NCBI GenBank assembly: GCA_903908495.1
Contig: CAIVSK010000154.1
Coordinates: 1 to 54,878, forward strand
Origin: Akkermansiaceae bacterium
GTDB lineage: Bacteria > Verrucomicrobiota > Verrucomicrobiia > Verrucomicrobiales > Akkermansiaceae
Direction: 5' to 3'
DNA: 54,878 bases
A model generated the notes under the pieces. It ran no database searches and had not been told where the DNA came from. It saw only the letters and a list, made by a program, of their open reading frames with translations. The translations under genes were made by a program, and so were the position numbers. Shown here piece after piece: positions 27,977-37,548 of this stretch (position 1 is its first letter; each line of letters begins with the position of its first letter).

Positions 27977-30900
27977 ATGAGAACCCCATTCCGCTCTCAT
28001 CTATCCATCGCCGCCGCCATGCTCCTGAACGGGGCATGCCAGTTGCAGGCCGCCAGCGATGTCAGCATCAGTGCTGGTGCGACCTCGGGCGGCGTTTTTG
28101 CCGGAACCAATCCGAATGTCTTCACCCCCACCGCTGCAGTTGCAGTGGCTAACACCGGGACCATCCAGGCCTCGCTCAATGGCGGCAACGCGGTCACCAT
28201 CGGCACCGCCAGTGCGGCGGGTGGCAATGGCGACCTCACCGTCACCGGCGCCATCACCAAGACCGCCGGTGCCAGCAGCACGCTGACCCTCAGCGCCGTG
28301 CGGGATCTGGCCATCAACGGTGTCGTTTCCGCAAGCACGGGGGCCATGCCCATGGTGCTGAGCGCCGGGAGGAATCTCAGCAACTCCCAGTCGCTCAGTT
28401 CCAACGGCGGGAATATCACCCTCAGTCCGGCGCAAACATTCACCCTCGGTGCCGCAGTGAATGCCGGGGCCGGGCAGGTGGCCGTCCAGACGGGCAGCAT
28501 CGAGTCTGCGAGTGCCTTAACCATCACGGCAGGCAGCGTGCAGGTGGCGGCAGCGGCGGCTTTCCGGCTGCAGGGTACGGTCGCGGGCCCGCTCACCGTT
28601 GCGGGTACGGTGTCGCCCGCGCCGATGGGCGGCACGGGATCGTTGCAGGTCAATGGCGCGCTCACCCTGCAAGGCACCGCCACCAATGTGGTCGATCTCG
28701 GTGGCACCTCGGAGGGCAGCACTTTTGATCGCATCAATGCCAGCGGCGCGGTCGCGTTGGCGGGTGCGCTGCAGGTGAATCTGGTCGACAGCTTCCACGA
28801 CACGATTCACAACAGCAATGTCTTCACCATCGTCAGGGGCAGCAGCGTCAGCGGCACGTTCACCGGCTACCCGAACGGTTCCCGCTTCACCCTGGCGAAT
28901 GATTTCGGCTCGCTGCGCGTGAACTACACCGCCACCTCCGTGTTTCTCGACGACTGGCAGCCCGTCATTGTCGATCTCACCTGGGATCCCGGCACGGCGG
29001 ATGCGGGCACCCAAGTGTTCAGCAATATCAATACCCGCGCGGGACGCCACTATTTTCGTATCCTCACCCAGGGCACGGACATCGGTGCCTGGCGCACGCG
29101 GCTCACCCTCGCCAGCGGCGAAGCGGCACTTTATATGAGCAAGACGACGTTGCCCCTCGTCAACAGTTTCCAATACGCCTCGGTGCAAACCGGATCGGAC
29201 GGTTTCGTCCTGCGCGACGACCAATTCACGGCAGGAGAGGAATGGTTCATTCTAGTCAATGCCACCGCCGGGGCGCAGTGGAGTCTGTTCAGCGGGCGCG
29301 CCTACGTCCACGATCTCGGCCCGCTGCCGTTCGCGGATGCCAACGGAAACTCGCAGTATGACATCGGTGAAGCCGTCAGCCCGCAGATCGACCCCGCCAC
29401 CCCGATGCCGCCGGAGGGCATCCGCTTTTACCAAGCCATCGTCCCGGTCGGCACTCCGGCGTGGAGCCTGTGGCTGAATGGCAGCACGCGGGACATCGCC
29501 CTGCGCACCGGCAAGCTGCCGTTTCATACTTCCACCAGCTACTACACCCGCAAGCAGTCCGGGCAGATGCTGGTCGTCCCCACTGTGTTAGGCACGGGTT
29601 CCAATGCCTATTTCCTCAGTGTCGTGGCACCGCAGGGCGAGAGCATCGGGCTCGATTCCCGGATTCAAACCGTCACGGACATCGCGTTCCAGTCCACCAC
29701 CGCCAATGTCGCGGTCACCGGCGCGCCGTATCGAGTGTTCCGCACCACGGTGCCCATCGACCAGCTCGCGTGGGATGTGAGCACCACCGCGCTGGCGGGC
29801 GACCCGAACGTCTGCGTCCGGAAAAACAACGTCCCCGGCGAGTGGGACAACGACGCCTTTTCCGAGGCGACGGGCAGCACTACGGACAGCGTCACGCTGG
29901 TGCCGGATTTCCTCACCAACGGCACCTGGTTCATCACCGTCTATGGCACGGGAAACTACACCTTCACCCTGAAGAGCGGCGATCCGGTCATCACGCCGAT
30001 GAATTTCACGGATTTCAAAACCAACGACCAGACGACCCGCGCCGGCTGGCGCTACTACGCGCTGACCAACATCCCCGCACAGGTGGGCTCCTTGGGCTGG
30101 GAACTGCTGCTGGCCAATCAGGTACCCGGCACCCAGATCGCGCTGCGCCGCAACAAGGTGCCCAGCCGCTGGCTCTACCGGGCCAATGGCAACATGGGCA
30201 CGCCTTCCGACATCGGCACGACCTACATGGATTACCATGGCGAGGGCGGATTCCTCCAGCGCCCGGGCCATCAGGCGGACGTATGGTACGTGGGCATCTA
30301 CACCCCGCTGCAACCGCTGGGGGCGTTCACCTTGGACGCGCATCCCATCGTGCCCGTCACTGTCGGCTTCGATGGCAGCAACACCGCGGTTGCGGGCCTG
30401 GAACCGGGACGCTGGAAATTCCAGCGCATCGATGTGCCCGCCGGGGTGCTGGGCTGGGATCTGTGGGTGAAGAATGTGACGGGCGGCACACCCAACATGA
30501 TGGTGCGGCGGGACGTGTTGCCAGACAGCACGAGCGGCAATTGGTCCTATCCCTACACCTCCCCCACCTGGCCCAGCGGCAACAGTTGGGCCGGCGGGGT
30601 GGACTGGACCGGGCGCACCTATGAAGTTTATACGCCGCCCTACCCGCAGGTGGGCGACCGGCTGGTCATGAGCATGGGCCGCCCGCTGGAGCCGGGCACC
30701 TACTATGTGGGGGTTTACAACAGCCACGCGACCATCGCTGCGGCCTACACGGTGGCAAGCCGCGGTATCGGCAGCGGCCAGACCATCACCGTGGCGAACC
30801 TGAATTACACCGCCGGCAGCAACGCCACGATCACCAACCTCACCCCGCGCGAGGCGGCTTATTTCAAGGTGACCATTCCACCCAACACGCCGAGTTGGGA

Positions 30901-33900
30901 GCTCACGCTGGCACCGAGCGCCGGCGAAATGATGATGGCGATGCGGCGGGACACCATCCCCGATTTCAGCGCCCCGGGCACCAGTGCCGGCGATGGCGTG
31001 CAATACAACTCGGGGACTTCCGGCTACCGCGAAATCGAAATGCAAAAGACCGGGCCGGAGCGCTACCTGGTGCTGCCGCGCAATGACGCGGACTTCATCG
31101 TGGCGGGGGACTATTACATCGCAGTGATCAGCGAAGGGGCGAGCCCGCCCAATACCAGCACCATCGGCACCGGCACCAGCAGCGGGGTGCTCACCAGTCT
31201 GGGCGCGTTCGGGACGACAAGCCTGGGAGCGGCGTCGCTGACGGGGATCACCCAAGCGGTGAGCTTGGTGGGAGCGCAAGTGAAATCCTATCAGTTCACG
31301 GTGCCGGCGGGCACCGCCGGCCTGGAGTTGCGGCTGGACAACCGGGTGGGCAATCCGGTGATGAGTCTGATCAGCGGCACTCGCATCCCGCAGCCCGGCC
31401 TCACCTCTGCCAACTACAGCTACTACGGCTACGACGGCGGCCAGTATTCCGTGCCCACAGGCGGCGTGAGCCGTTTGTATGACGACAATCTGATCACCAT
31501 CGCCAATCCACCCGCCGGCACCTACAGCCTGACCGTGCGGGCCGAGGCGGTCACCAGCGACTATCCCGACGCCACTGCCAATCTGGTGATCCGACAGGTG
31601 GTCAACCCGCCGGTGCCGCTGGCGTTTGACGCCGGCATCGCAACGGTGAGCGCCCAACCCATCGCGACCTGGCGCTACTTTGCAGTAACCGTCCCCGCCG
31701 GCGTGCTGGGCTGGGATCTGCGGGTGAAAAATGTGACGGGCGGCACGCCCAACATGATAGTGCGGCGGGACGTGTTGCCGGACAGCACGAGCGGCAATTG
31801 GTCCTATCCCTACACCTCCCCCACCTGGCCCAGCGGCAACAGTTGGGCCGGCGGGTTGGACTGGACCGGACGCACCTATGAAGTCTATGCGCCGCCCTAC
31901 CCGCAGGTGGGCGACCGGCTGGTCATGGGCATGGGCCGCCCGCTGGAGCCGGGCACCTACTATGTGGGCGTGTACAACAGCCACGCGACCATCGCCGCGG
32001 CCTACACGGTGGAGAGCCGCGGCATCGGCAGCGGCCAGAGCATCACTGTGGCGAACTTGAGCCCGACCGCTGGCAGCAACGCCACGATCACCAACCTCAC
32101 CCCGCGCGAGGCGGCTTACTTCAAGGTGGCCATTCCACCCAATACGCCGAGTTGGGAGTTCACGCTGGCACCGAGCGCCGGCGAAATGATGATGGCGATG
32201 CGCCGGGACACCATCCCCGATTTCAGCGCCCCGGGCAGCAGTGCCGGCGATGGCGTGCAATACAACTCGGGAACTTCCGGCTACCGCGAAATCGAAATGC
32301 AAAAGACCGGGCCGGAGCGCTATCTGGTGCTGCCGCGCAATGACGCGGACTTCATCGTCGCGGGGGACTATTACATCGCAGTGATCAGCGAAGGGGCGAG
32401 CCCGCCCAATACCAGCACGATCGGCACGGGCACCAGCAGCGGGGTGCTCACCAGCCTCGGAACATTCGGAACGACCGATCTGGGTGCTGCCTCGTTGGGT
32501 GGGATCACCCAAGCGGTGAGCCTGGTGGGCGCGCAGGTGAAATCCTATCAGTTCACCGTGCCGGTGGGTACCGCGAGCTTGGAGGTGCGCTTGGACAACC
32601 GGGTGGGCAATCCGGTGATGAGTCTGATCAGCGGCAGTCGCATCCCGCAGCCCGGCCTCACCTCGGCTAACTACAGCTACTATGGCTATGACGGCGGCCA
32701 GTACTCTTCCAAGGCAGGCACGGAAAGCCGCCTGTATGAGGACAATCTCATCACCATCGCCAATCCGCCTTCAGGTACCTACAGTCTCACGGTGCGGGCC
32801 GAGGCGCTCAGCAGCGACTACCCCGCCGCGAGTGCGGATCTGGTGATTGTGGCCCTCGCACCGGTGCCGCTGAGCTTTAATGGCGGCACCGCCACGGTGA
32901 CCGGACAATCCCCGACGGCCTGGCGCTACTTCACGGTGACGGTTCCGGCCGGAGTGCTGGGCTGGGACTTGCGGGTGAAGAACGTCACCGGCGGCACGCC
33001 CAACATGATAGTGCGGCGGGACGTGTTACCGGACAGTCCGAGTGGCAATTGGGGATCTCCCCAAGTTTTCCCCACCTGGCCCAGCGGCAACAGTTGGGCC
33101 GGCGGGTTGGACTGGACCGGGCGCACCTATGAAGTCTATACGCCGCCATACCCGCAAGTCGGCGACCGGCTGGTCATGGCGATGGGCCGTCCGCTGGAAC
33201 CGGGCACCTATCATGTGGGAGTTTACAACAGCCACGCGACCATCGCCGCGGCCTACACGGTGGAAAGCCGGGGCATCGGCACCCTTCAGAGCATCCCCGT
33301 GGCGGACTTGATCTTCCCTGCCGGCAGCAGCGTCTCCATTACCAACCTCACGCCGCGTGAGGCGGCCTATTTCAAGGTGATCATTCCACCTAACACGCCG
33401 AGCTGGGAGTTCACGCTGGCACCGAGCGCCGGCGAAATGATGATGGCGATGCGCCGGGACACCATCCCCGATTTCAGCGCCCCGGGCACCAGTGCCGGCG
33501 ATGGCGTGCAATACAATTCCGGGACTTCCGGCTATCGCGAGATCGAAATGCAGAAGCCGGGACCGGAGCGCTATCTGGTGTTGCCGCGCAATGACGCGGA
33601 TTATATCGTAGCGGGCGAATATTATATCGCGGTGATCAGCGAGGGCGTCAACCCGCCCAACAGCAGCACCATCGGCACCGGCACCAGCAGCGGAATGCTC
33701 ACCAGTCTCGGCACGCTCTCAACAACAAATCTGGGTGCCGCATCGCTGGCGGGAATCACCCAAGCGGTGAGCTTGGTGGGAGCGCAGGTGAAATCCTATC
33801 AGTTCAGCGTGCCGCCGGGCACCGCGAGCTTGGAGCTGCGCTTGGACAACCGGGTAGGCAATCCGGTCATGAGTCTGATCAGCGGCACTCGCATCCCGCA

Positions 33901-36900
33901 GCCTGGCATCACCTCTGCCAACTACAGCTACTACGGCTATGACGGCGGCCAATATTCCGTCCCCACCGGCGGCTTGAGCCGCTTGTATGAGGACAATCTG
34001 ATTACAGTCTCCAATCCGCCCGCCGGCACCTACAGCCTCACGGTGCGGGCCGAAGCGGTCAGCAGCGACTACCCCGACGCGAGTGCGGATCTGGTGATTC
34101 GCCAACTGGCCCGCATCCCGCTCAATTATGCCGCCAGCCTCAACGGCAACGGCCTGTCCAACACCGCCAGCCGCCAACTACTCGACACCCAGAAAGACTT
34201 CTTTGAAGTGGCGGTGCCGGCAACGCTTCAAGGCCAGCCTGTGATCGGTTGGCTCATCAAGGTGGCGAATCTTCAAGGCGACACCACCTTGAACATTTAC
34301 AAGACCTGGGGCAACTCCGGCACCGGCATCACCATCTCTGGCAACACCGCTCTGGTCGTCCCACCCTTCCTCACCCCGGGCGACACCTGGTTTGTCGAAG
34401 TCACCGCCACCGGCCTAACCAACTACACGATCACCAGCCTGCCGATCACGCTGGAGCGTCCGGTCTGGACGATGCCGCTGGGCCACAACACCACCTTTGG
34501 CGACAGCGGCAACGATAGCGCCGGCAACCCGCTGCCGGGCGACCGCGGCGTGGACATCGGCCAGGACGATTGGCAGTTCTACGCCATCGACGTACCCGAT
34601 GGAAATTCCGGACTGCTCCGCACCGAACTCCAGGCAATCAATGGCAACCCCAATCTCTATATTCGCGAAACCGGCGTGCCCACGACGGATCACAATTCCG
34701 CCGGTGCCGGCGGCAGTTCGCTGGTCGATCGATCGCTCACCAGCACGGCCAGCGAATACGGCAACTGGGTCCCGCTGGATGGCCGCTATGAAAAGCAACT
34801 CCGCGCCGGCCGCTGGTACCTAGGGGTCAAGGCCTCCGGGGCCAGCAACGCCCGCTATCGGCTCAAACTCTCCACCGGCCAAGTCACCGATCTCGCACTC
34901 AACGGCGGCAGCGTCGCCAGTCAAATCCTGGTGGGGCGCGACTGGCGCTACTACCGCTTCACCGTGCCTCAAGACGCGCCCAACATCTGGAGCCTCACCT
35001 TCAGCCAGCAAGTTGGGGACGTGAATATGTGGCTGCGTGACACCCTCCCGCCAGGCAACAATAGCGACGGATTGGAAACCTCGTCTTCCACCTACTATTA
35101 CGGCCTCCGCACCTGGAGCAGCGACAACAAAAACCAGGGTCCCTATAGCACTGCCGGTCAGGATGCCGCAGGCACCTATACCTTCAACACACCGCCGCTG
35201 CGGCCCGGGCATACCTACTACGTCGGCTTCCGGGCGGCGAATGATGCCACCTTCAGCTTCAGCACCGCCACCAGCGGCGGCAGCATCGGCGTGCTGCCGG
35301 ATCTGGACTACTACACCGGCACCATCAACACCAGCGTGTCCGCCGGAGCTTCACTGCTCTATCGCATTCCCGTGCCACCGGAGGCAACCCGGATGAAATG
35401 GAGCGCCACCCACCCCGCCAGCGTGCAGTTGCGGCTGGAACAAGGCACACTGCCCGGCATTACCGGCAGCCAGCATTGGACCAGTGGCGCGAGCGCCAAC
35501 GTGGCCTTCAATCAGGCGCTGGCCGCGACCACCTGGCCGTGGCTGCCGAGCCAGTACTACTACCTGCGGGTGATGAATACCTCAGGATCCGCGCAAACCG
35601 TGGCTCTGACCATGAACGGCAAGAACGCCGCCACCGAGGATGAGGATAACGACGGGCTGCCGGATGCCTGGGAGATCCAATACTTCGGCAACATATACGC
35701 TTACAACGGCGCGAGCGATCCCGACGGCGACGGCGTGACCAATGCCGTGGAGTTCGCCGACGGCACCAATCCGAACGACGTCAACTCGGCCAGGTATTTC
35801 CTCACCATCACGCCGTCCGGCGGCTCGCCGGCGAAAGCGCCGGATCTGCCCAAATACGATCGTGGCACGGTGGTGGATCTAACCGACACACCGCTGGCCA
35901 ACTACGCCTTCCTCGGCTGGCAGCGGACCGGCAGTTATGGCGACGACTTCGCGATGAGGATCACCGGTACCGTGACGATTCCAGCGGACGGCACTTACAC
36001 CTTTGGCAGCAACGCCGCCGATGGCCTGCGGCTGAAGGTCAACAACGTCACGGTCATCACCGATGACACGACACACACTGTCGCCGACAAGTTCGGCCAG
36101 ATCTTCCTAACTGCTGGAATCTATCCGCTGGAGCTGGACGCGTTCGAATACACCAGCGGTGACGCCCTGGAACTCTTCGCTGCAGCCGGCAGCTACGCCG
36201 GCTTCAACAGCAACTTCAAGCTGCTAGGCGACACGGCCAACGGCGGACTGTTAGTGCAGACGACCTCCGGTGCATCCACCGTGCCGGGGCTGACCGTGCA
36301 GCAGATCATCGGCGTCGGCACCGGCAACATCTACAACCTGGCCCGCATGGACGAACTGCTGGCCGGCACCCGGGCAAAACGGGCGGAAACCACGCGGATT
36401 TCCCGGACGATCAACTACCTCGGCAGCGGCTCCGCCGACGGACATTTCACCGCCAATGCGCTCTTCCCGCTCCTGCAACCCGAACCTGACAACCCGTTAG
36501 CGCTGGGAATGTTCGGCGACTACACGATCACCGCGGTCAACACCGTCCCGCTGCCGCTGGCCGTGGATTCGCCGGCGCTGGTCATCACCACCACCGCCGA
36601 GGTCCCTTGGCTCGGCCAGATCACCACCACCCACGACGGCGTGGATGCCGCCCAGAGTGGTGCCATCGGTGACAGCCAGGAGACGTGGTTGGAAACCACC
36701 GTCACCGGCCCTGGAAGCCTGAGCTTCTGGTGGAAAGTGTCCTCCGAAACCGGCTACGACTACCTCGAGTTCTACCTTGATGGAATGCTGCAGAGCGGAC
36801 GGATCAGCGGGAATGTGGACTGGCAGCAGAAGACTTATACCCTCAGCGGCGGGATTCATACGTTGCGCTGGCGTTACATGAAGGACGGGAGCGTCGCTGC

Positions 36901-37393
36901 GGGTTCGGATGCCGGGTGGGTGGACCAGGTGGCATGGACCCCGATTGGCGACCCCTTCGCCGCGTGGCAGGCCGCCAACTTCACACCCGCCCAACTCGCC
37001 GATCCGCTCGTCAGCGGTCCCGCTGCGGATCCTGATAAAGACGGCATCGCCAACCTCGCCGAGTATGCCTTCAACCTCCCGCCGCTCATGTCCGATCTGC
37101 ACCAGGTGACGCCGGGAAGCGGCGTGGATGGACTGCCCCGCATCAGCGTGATCCAAGTCGGCGGCCAGCCCCGACTCCGCTTCGAATACCTGCGTCTCCA
37201 CAGCGGCGGAATCACCTACATCCCACAGGCCGGCGACGCGATGGCGGCCAGCGGCCCCGGTTCCTGGGAGTTACTGAGCGGGGTCCCGGTGGTCACCGCT
37301 ATCAACGCCCAGTGGGACCGCGTGGTGGTCGAAGACGTCGCCGGCACCGGGCATCCCAAACGCATGGGCCGGGTGCAGATCACCATGCCTTGA
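27977..37393 (+). CDS. Giant exported repeat protein with PPC-like and PA14-like domains (3,138 aa)
   Basis: The product starts with a signal peptide ('MRTPFRSHLSIAAAMLLNGA') and a glycine/alanine-rich beta-helix-like region (to about residue 300). A long series of domains of roughly 100-140 residues follows, resembling pre-peptidase C-terminal (PPC) beta-sandwiches ('YFKVTIPPNTPSWELTLAPS', 'SYQFTVPAGTAGLELRLDN'). Residues about 792-2045 are three near-identical copies of a ~417-residue block. Near the C-terminus are 'DEDNDGLPDAWEIQYFG', a PA14-like domain ('FAMRITGTVTIPADGTYTF', 'SNAADGLRLKVNN'), a MAM/jelly-roll-like segment ('SLSFWWKVSSETGYDYLEFY') and the exported-protein module 'ADPDKDGIANLAEYAFNLPP'. 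No catalytic site is seen. A surface adhesin or polymer-binding role is inferred from architecture only. Confidence 0.88.
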   Translation: MRTPFRSHLSIAAAMLLNGACQLQAASDVSISAGATSGGVFAGTNPNVFTPTAAVAVANTGTIQASLNGGNAVTIGTASAAGGNGDLTVTGAITKTAGASSTLTLSAVRDLAINGVVSASTGAMPMVLSAGRNLSNSQSLSSNGGNITLSPAQTFTLGAAVNAGAGQVAVQTGSIESASALTITAGSVQVAAAAAFRLQGTVAGPLTVAGTVSPAPMGGTGSLQVNGALTLQGTATNVVDLGGTSEGSTFDRINASGAVALAGALQVNLVDSFHDTIHNSNVFTIVRGSSVSGTFTGYPNGSRFTLANDFGSLRVNYTATSVFLDDWQPVIVDLTWDPGTADAGTQVFSNINTRAGRHYFRILTQGTDIGAWRTRLTLASGEAALYMSKTTLPLVNSFQYASVQTGSDGFVLRDDQFTAGEEWFILVNATAGAQWSLFSGRAYVHDLGPLPFADANGNSQYDIGEAVSPQIDPATPMPPEGIRFYQAIVPVGTPAWSLWLNGSTRDIALRTGKLPFHTSTSYYTRKQSGQMLVVPTVLGTGSNAYFLSVVAPQGESIGLDSRIQTVTDIAFQSTTANVAVTGAPYRVFRTTVPIDQLAWDVSTTALAGDPNVCVRKNNVPGEWDNDAFSEATGSTTDSVTLVPDFLTNGTWFITVYGTGNYTFTLKSGDPVITPMNFTDFKTNDQTTRAGWRYYALTNIPAQVGSLGWELLLANQVPGTQIALRRNKVPSRWLYRANGNMGTPSDIGTTYMDYHGEGGFLQRPGHQADVWYVGIYTPLQPLGAFTLDAHPIVPVTVGFDGSNTAVAGLEPGRWKFQRIDVPAGVLGWDLWVKNVTGGTPNMMVRRDVLPDSTSGNWSYPYTSPTWPSGNSWAGGVDWTGRTYEVYTPPYPQVGDRLVMSMGRPLEPGTYYVGVYNSHATIAAAYTVASRGIGSGQTITVANLNYTAGSNATITNLTPREAAYFKVTIPPNTPSWELTLAPSAGEMMMAMRRDTIPDFSAPGTSAGDGVQYNSGTSGYREIEMQKTGPERYLVLPRNDADFIVAGDYYIAVISEGASPPNTSTIGTGTSSGVLTSLGAFGTTSLGAASLTGITQAVSLVGAQVKSYQFTVPAGTAGLELRLDNRVGNPVMSLISGTRIPQPGLTSANYSYYGYDGGQYSVPTGGVSRLYDDNLITIANPPAGTYSLTVRAEAVTSDYPDATANLVIRQVVNPPVPLAFDAGIATVSAQPIATWRYFAVTVPAGVLGWDLRVKNVTGGTPNMIVRRDVLPDSTSGNWSYPYTSPTWPSGNSWAGGLDWTGRTYEVYAPPYPQVGDRLVMGMGRPLEPGTYYVGVYNSHATIAAAYTVESRGIGSGQSITVANLSPTAGSNATITNLTPREAAYFKVAIPPNTPSWEFTLAPSAGEMMMAMRRDTIPDFSAPGSSAGDGVQYNSGTSGYREIEMQKTGPERYLVLPRNDADFIVAGDYYIAVISEGASPPNTSTIGTGTSSGVLTSLGTFGTTDLGAASLGGITQAVSLVGAQVKSYQFTVPVGTASLEVRLDNRVGNPVMSLISGSRIPQPGLTSANYSYYGYDGGQYSSKAGTESRLYEDNLITIANPPSGTYSLTVRAEALSSDYPAASADLVIVALAPVPLSFNGGTATVTGQSPTAWRYFTVTVPAGVLGWDLRVKNVTGGTPNMIVRRDVLPDSPSGNWGSPQVFPTWPSGNSWAGGLDWTGRTYEVYTPPYPQVGDRLVMAMGRPLEPGTYHVGVYNSHATIAAAYTVESRGIGTLQSIPVADLIFPAGSSVSITNLTPREAAYFKVIIPPNTPSWEFTLAPSAGEMMMAMRRDTIPDFSAPGTSAGDGVQYNSGTSGYREIEMQKPGPERYLVLPRNDADYIVAGEYYIAVISEGVNPPNSSTIGTGTSSGMLTSLGTLSTTNLGAASLAGITQAVSLVGAQVKSYQFSVPPGTASLELRLDNRVGNPVMSLISGTRIPQPGITSANYSYYGYDGGQYSVPTGGLSRLYEDNLITVSNPPAGTYSLTVRAEAVSSDYPDASADLVIRQLARIPLNYAASLNGNGLSNTASRQLLDTQKDFFEVAVPATLQGQPVIGWLIKVANLQGDTTLNIYKTWGNSGTGITISGNTALVVPPFLTPGDTWFVEVTATGLTNYTITSLPITLERPVWTMPLGHNTTFGDSGNDSAGNPLPGDRGVDIGQDDWQFYAIDVPDGNSGLLRTELQAINGNPNLYIRETGVPTTDHNSAGAGGSSLVDRSLTSTASEYGNWVPLDGRYEKQLRAGRWYLGVKASGASNARYRLKLSTGQVTDLALNGGSVASQILVGRDWRYYRFTVPQDAPNIWSLTFSQQVGDVNMWLRDTLPPGNNSDGLETSSSTYYYGLRTWSSDNKNQGPYSTAGQDAAGTYTFNTPPLRPGHTYYVGFRAANDATFSFSTATSGGSIGVLPDLDYYTGTINTSVSAGASLLYRIPVPPEATRMKWSATHPASVQLRLEQGTLPGITGSQHWTSGASANVAFNQALAATTWPWLPSQYYYLRVMNTSGSAQTVALTMNGKNAATEDEDNDGLPDAWEIQYFGNIYAYNGASDPDGDGVTNAVEFADGTNPNDVNSARYFLTITPSGGSPAKAPDLPKYDRGTVVDLTDTPLANYAFLGWQRTGSYGDDFAMRITGTVTIPADGTYTFGSNAADGLRLKVNNVTVITDDTTHTVADKFGQIFLTAGIYPLELDAFEYTSGDALELFAAAGSYAGFNSNFKLLGDTANGGLLVQTTSGASTVPGLTVQQIIGVGTGNIYNLARMDELLAGTRAKRAETTRISRTINYLGSGSADGHFTANALFPLLQPEPDNPLALGMFGDYTITAVNTVPLPLAVDSPALVITTTAEVPWLGQITTTHDGVDAAQSGAIGDSQETWLETTVTGPGSLSFWWKVSSETGYDYLEFYLDGMLQSGRISGNVDWQQKTYTLSGGIHTLRWRYMKDGSVAAGSDAGWVDQVAWTPIGDPFAAWQAANFTPAQLADPLVSGPAADPDKDGIANLAEYAFNLPPLMSDLHQVTPGSGVDGLPRISVIQVGGQPRLRFEYLRLHSGGITYIPQAGDAMAASGPGSWELLSGVPVVTAINAQWDRVVVEDVAGTGHPKRMGRVQITMP
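30350..34113 (+). repeat. Three tandem ~1.25-kb near-identical copies inside the giant gene
   Basis: Copies run about 30350-31612, 31613-32863 and 32864-34113. Landmarks recur at equal spacing: 'VLGWDL' coding DNA at 30451, 31708 and 32959 (1,257 and 1,251 bp apart). The block 'EMMMAMRRDTIPDFSAPG' and the block 'NPVMSLISG' recur once per copy with few nucleotide changes. All spacings are multiples of three, so the reading frame is kept. Confidence 0.93.
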
Positions 37394-37414
37394 GCCCCTG
37401 CCAGAGGCAGGGGC
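37394..37414 (+). terminator. Candidate terminator hairpin after the giant gene
   Basis: A perfect 9-bp GC-rich stem (gcccctgcc / ggcaggggc) with loop AGA starts at the base after the TGA stop. No T-run follows. The 3-nt AGA loop matches a hairpin in the REP-like cluster at 42.6 kb, so it could instead be a member of that family. Confidence 0.5.
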
Positions 37415-37482
37415 ACCTCAGACGCGCCATTCACGCCGTGCCGCCTAGTTAGAGTGAGTCGGGGGGCTTATCAAGGCAGACC

Positions 37483-37509
37483 ATTCGCGTTATTCGTGCG
37501 ATTCGTGGC
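37483..37509. repeat. Nonamer tandem array based on ATTCGYGNN
   Basis: Three 9-bp units (attcgcgtt, attcgtgcg, attcgtggc) lie between the convergent giant gene and the transglutaminase/HET-C gene. Confidence 0.75.
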
Positions 37510-37548
37510 GAATATTACTGCCTCCGACAGCCGCTTAGTTTTTGGCGC

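Noticed and set aside
29588-32512. 974-residue open frame antisense to the giant gene
   Set aside because: It mirrors the tandem copies of the plus-strand gene, has histidine/arginine/glycine-rich low-complexity content typical of antisense frames in GC-rich DNA, and no recognisable domain.
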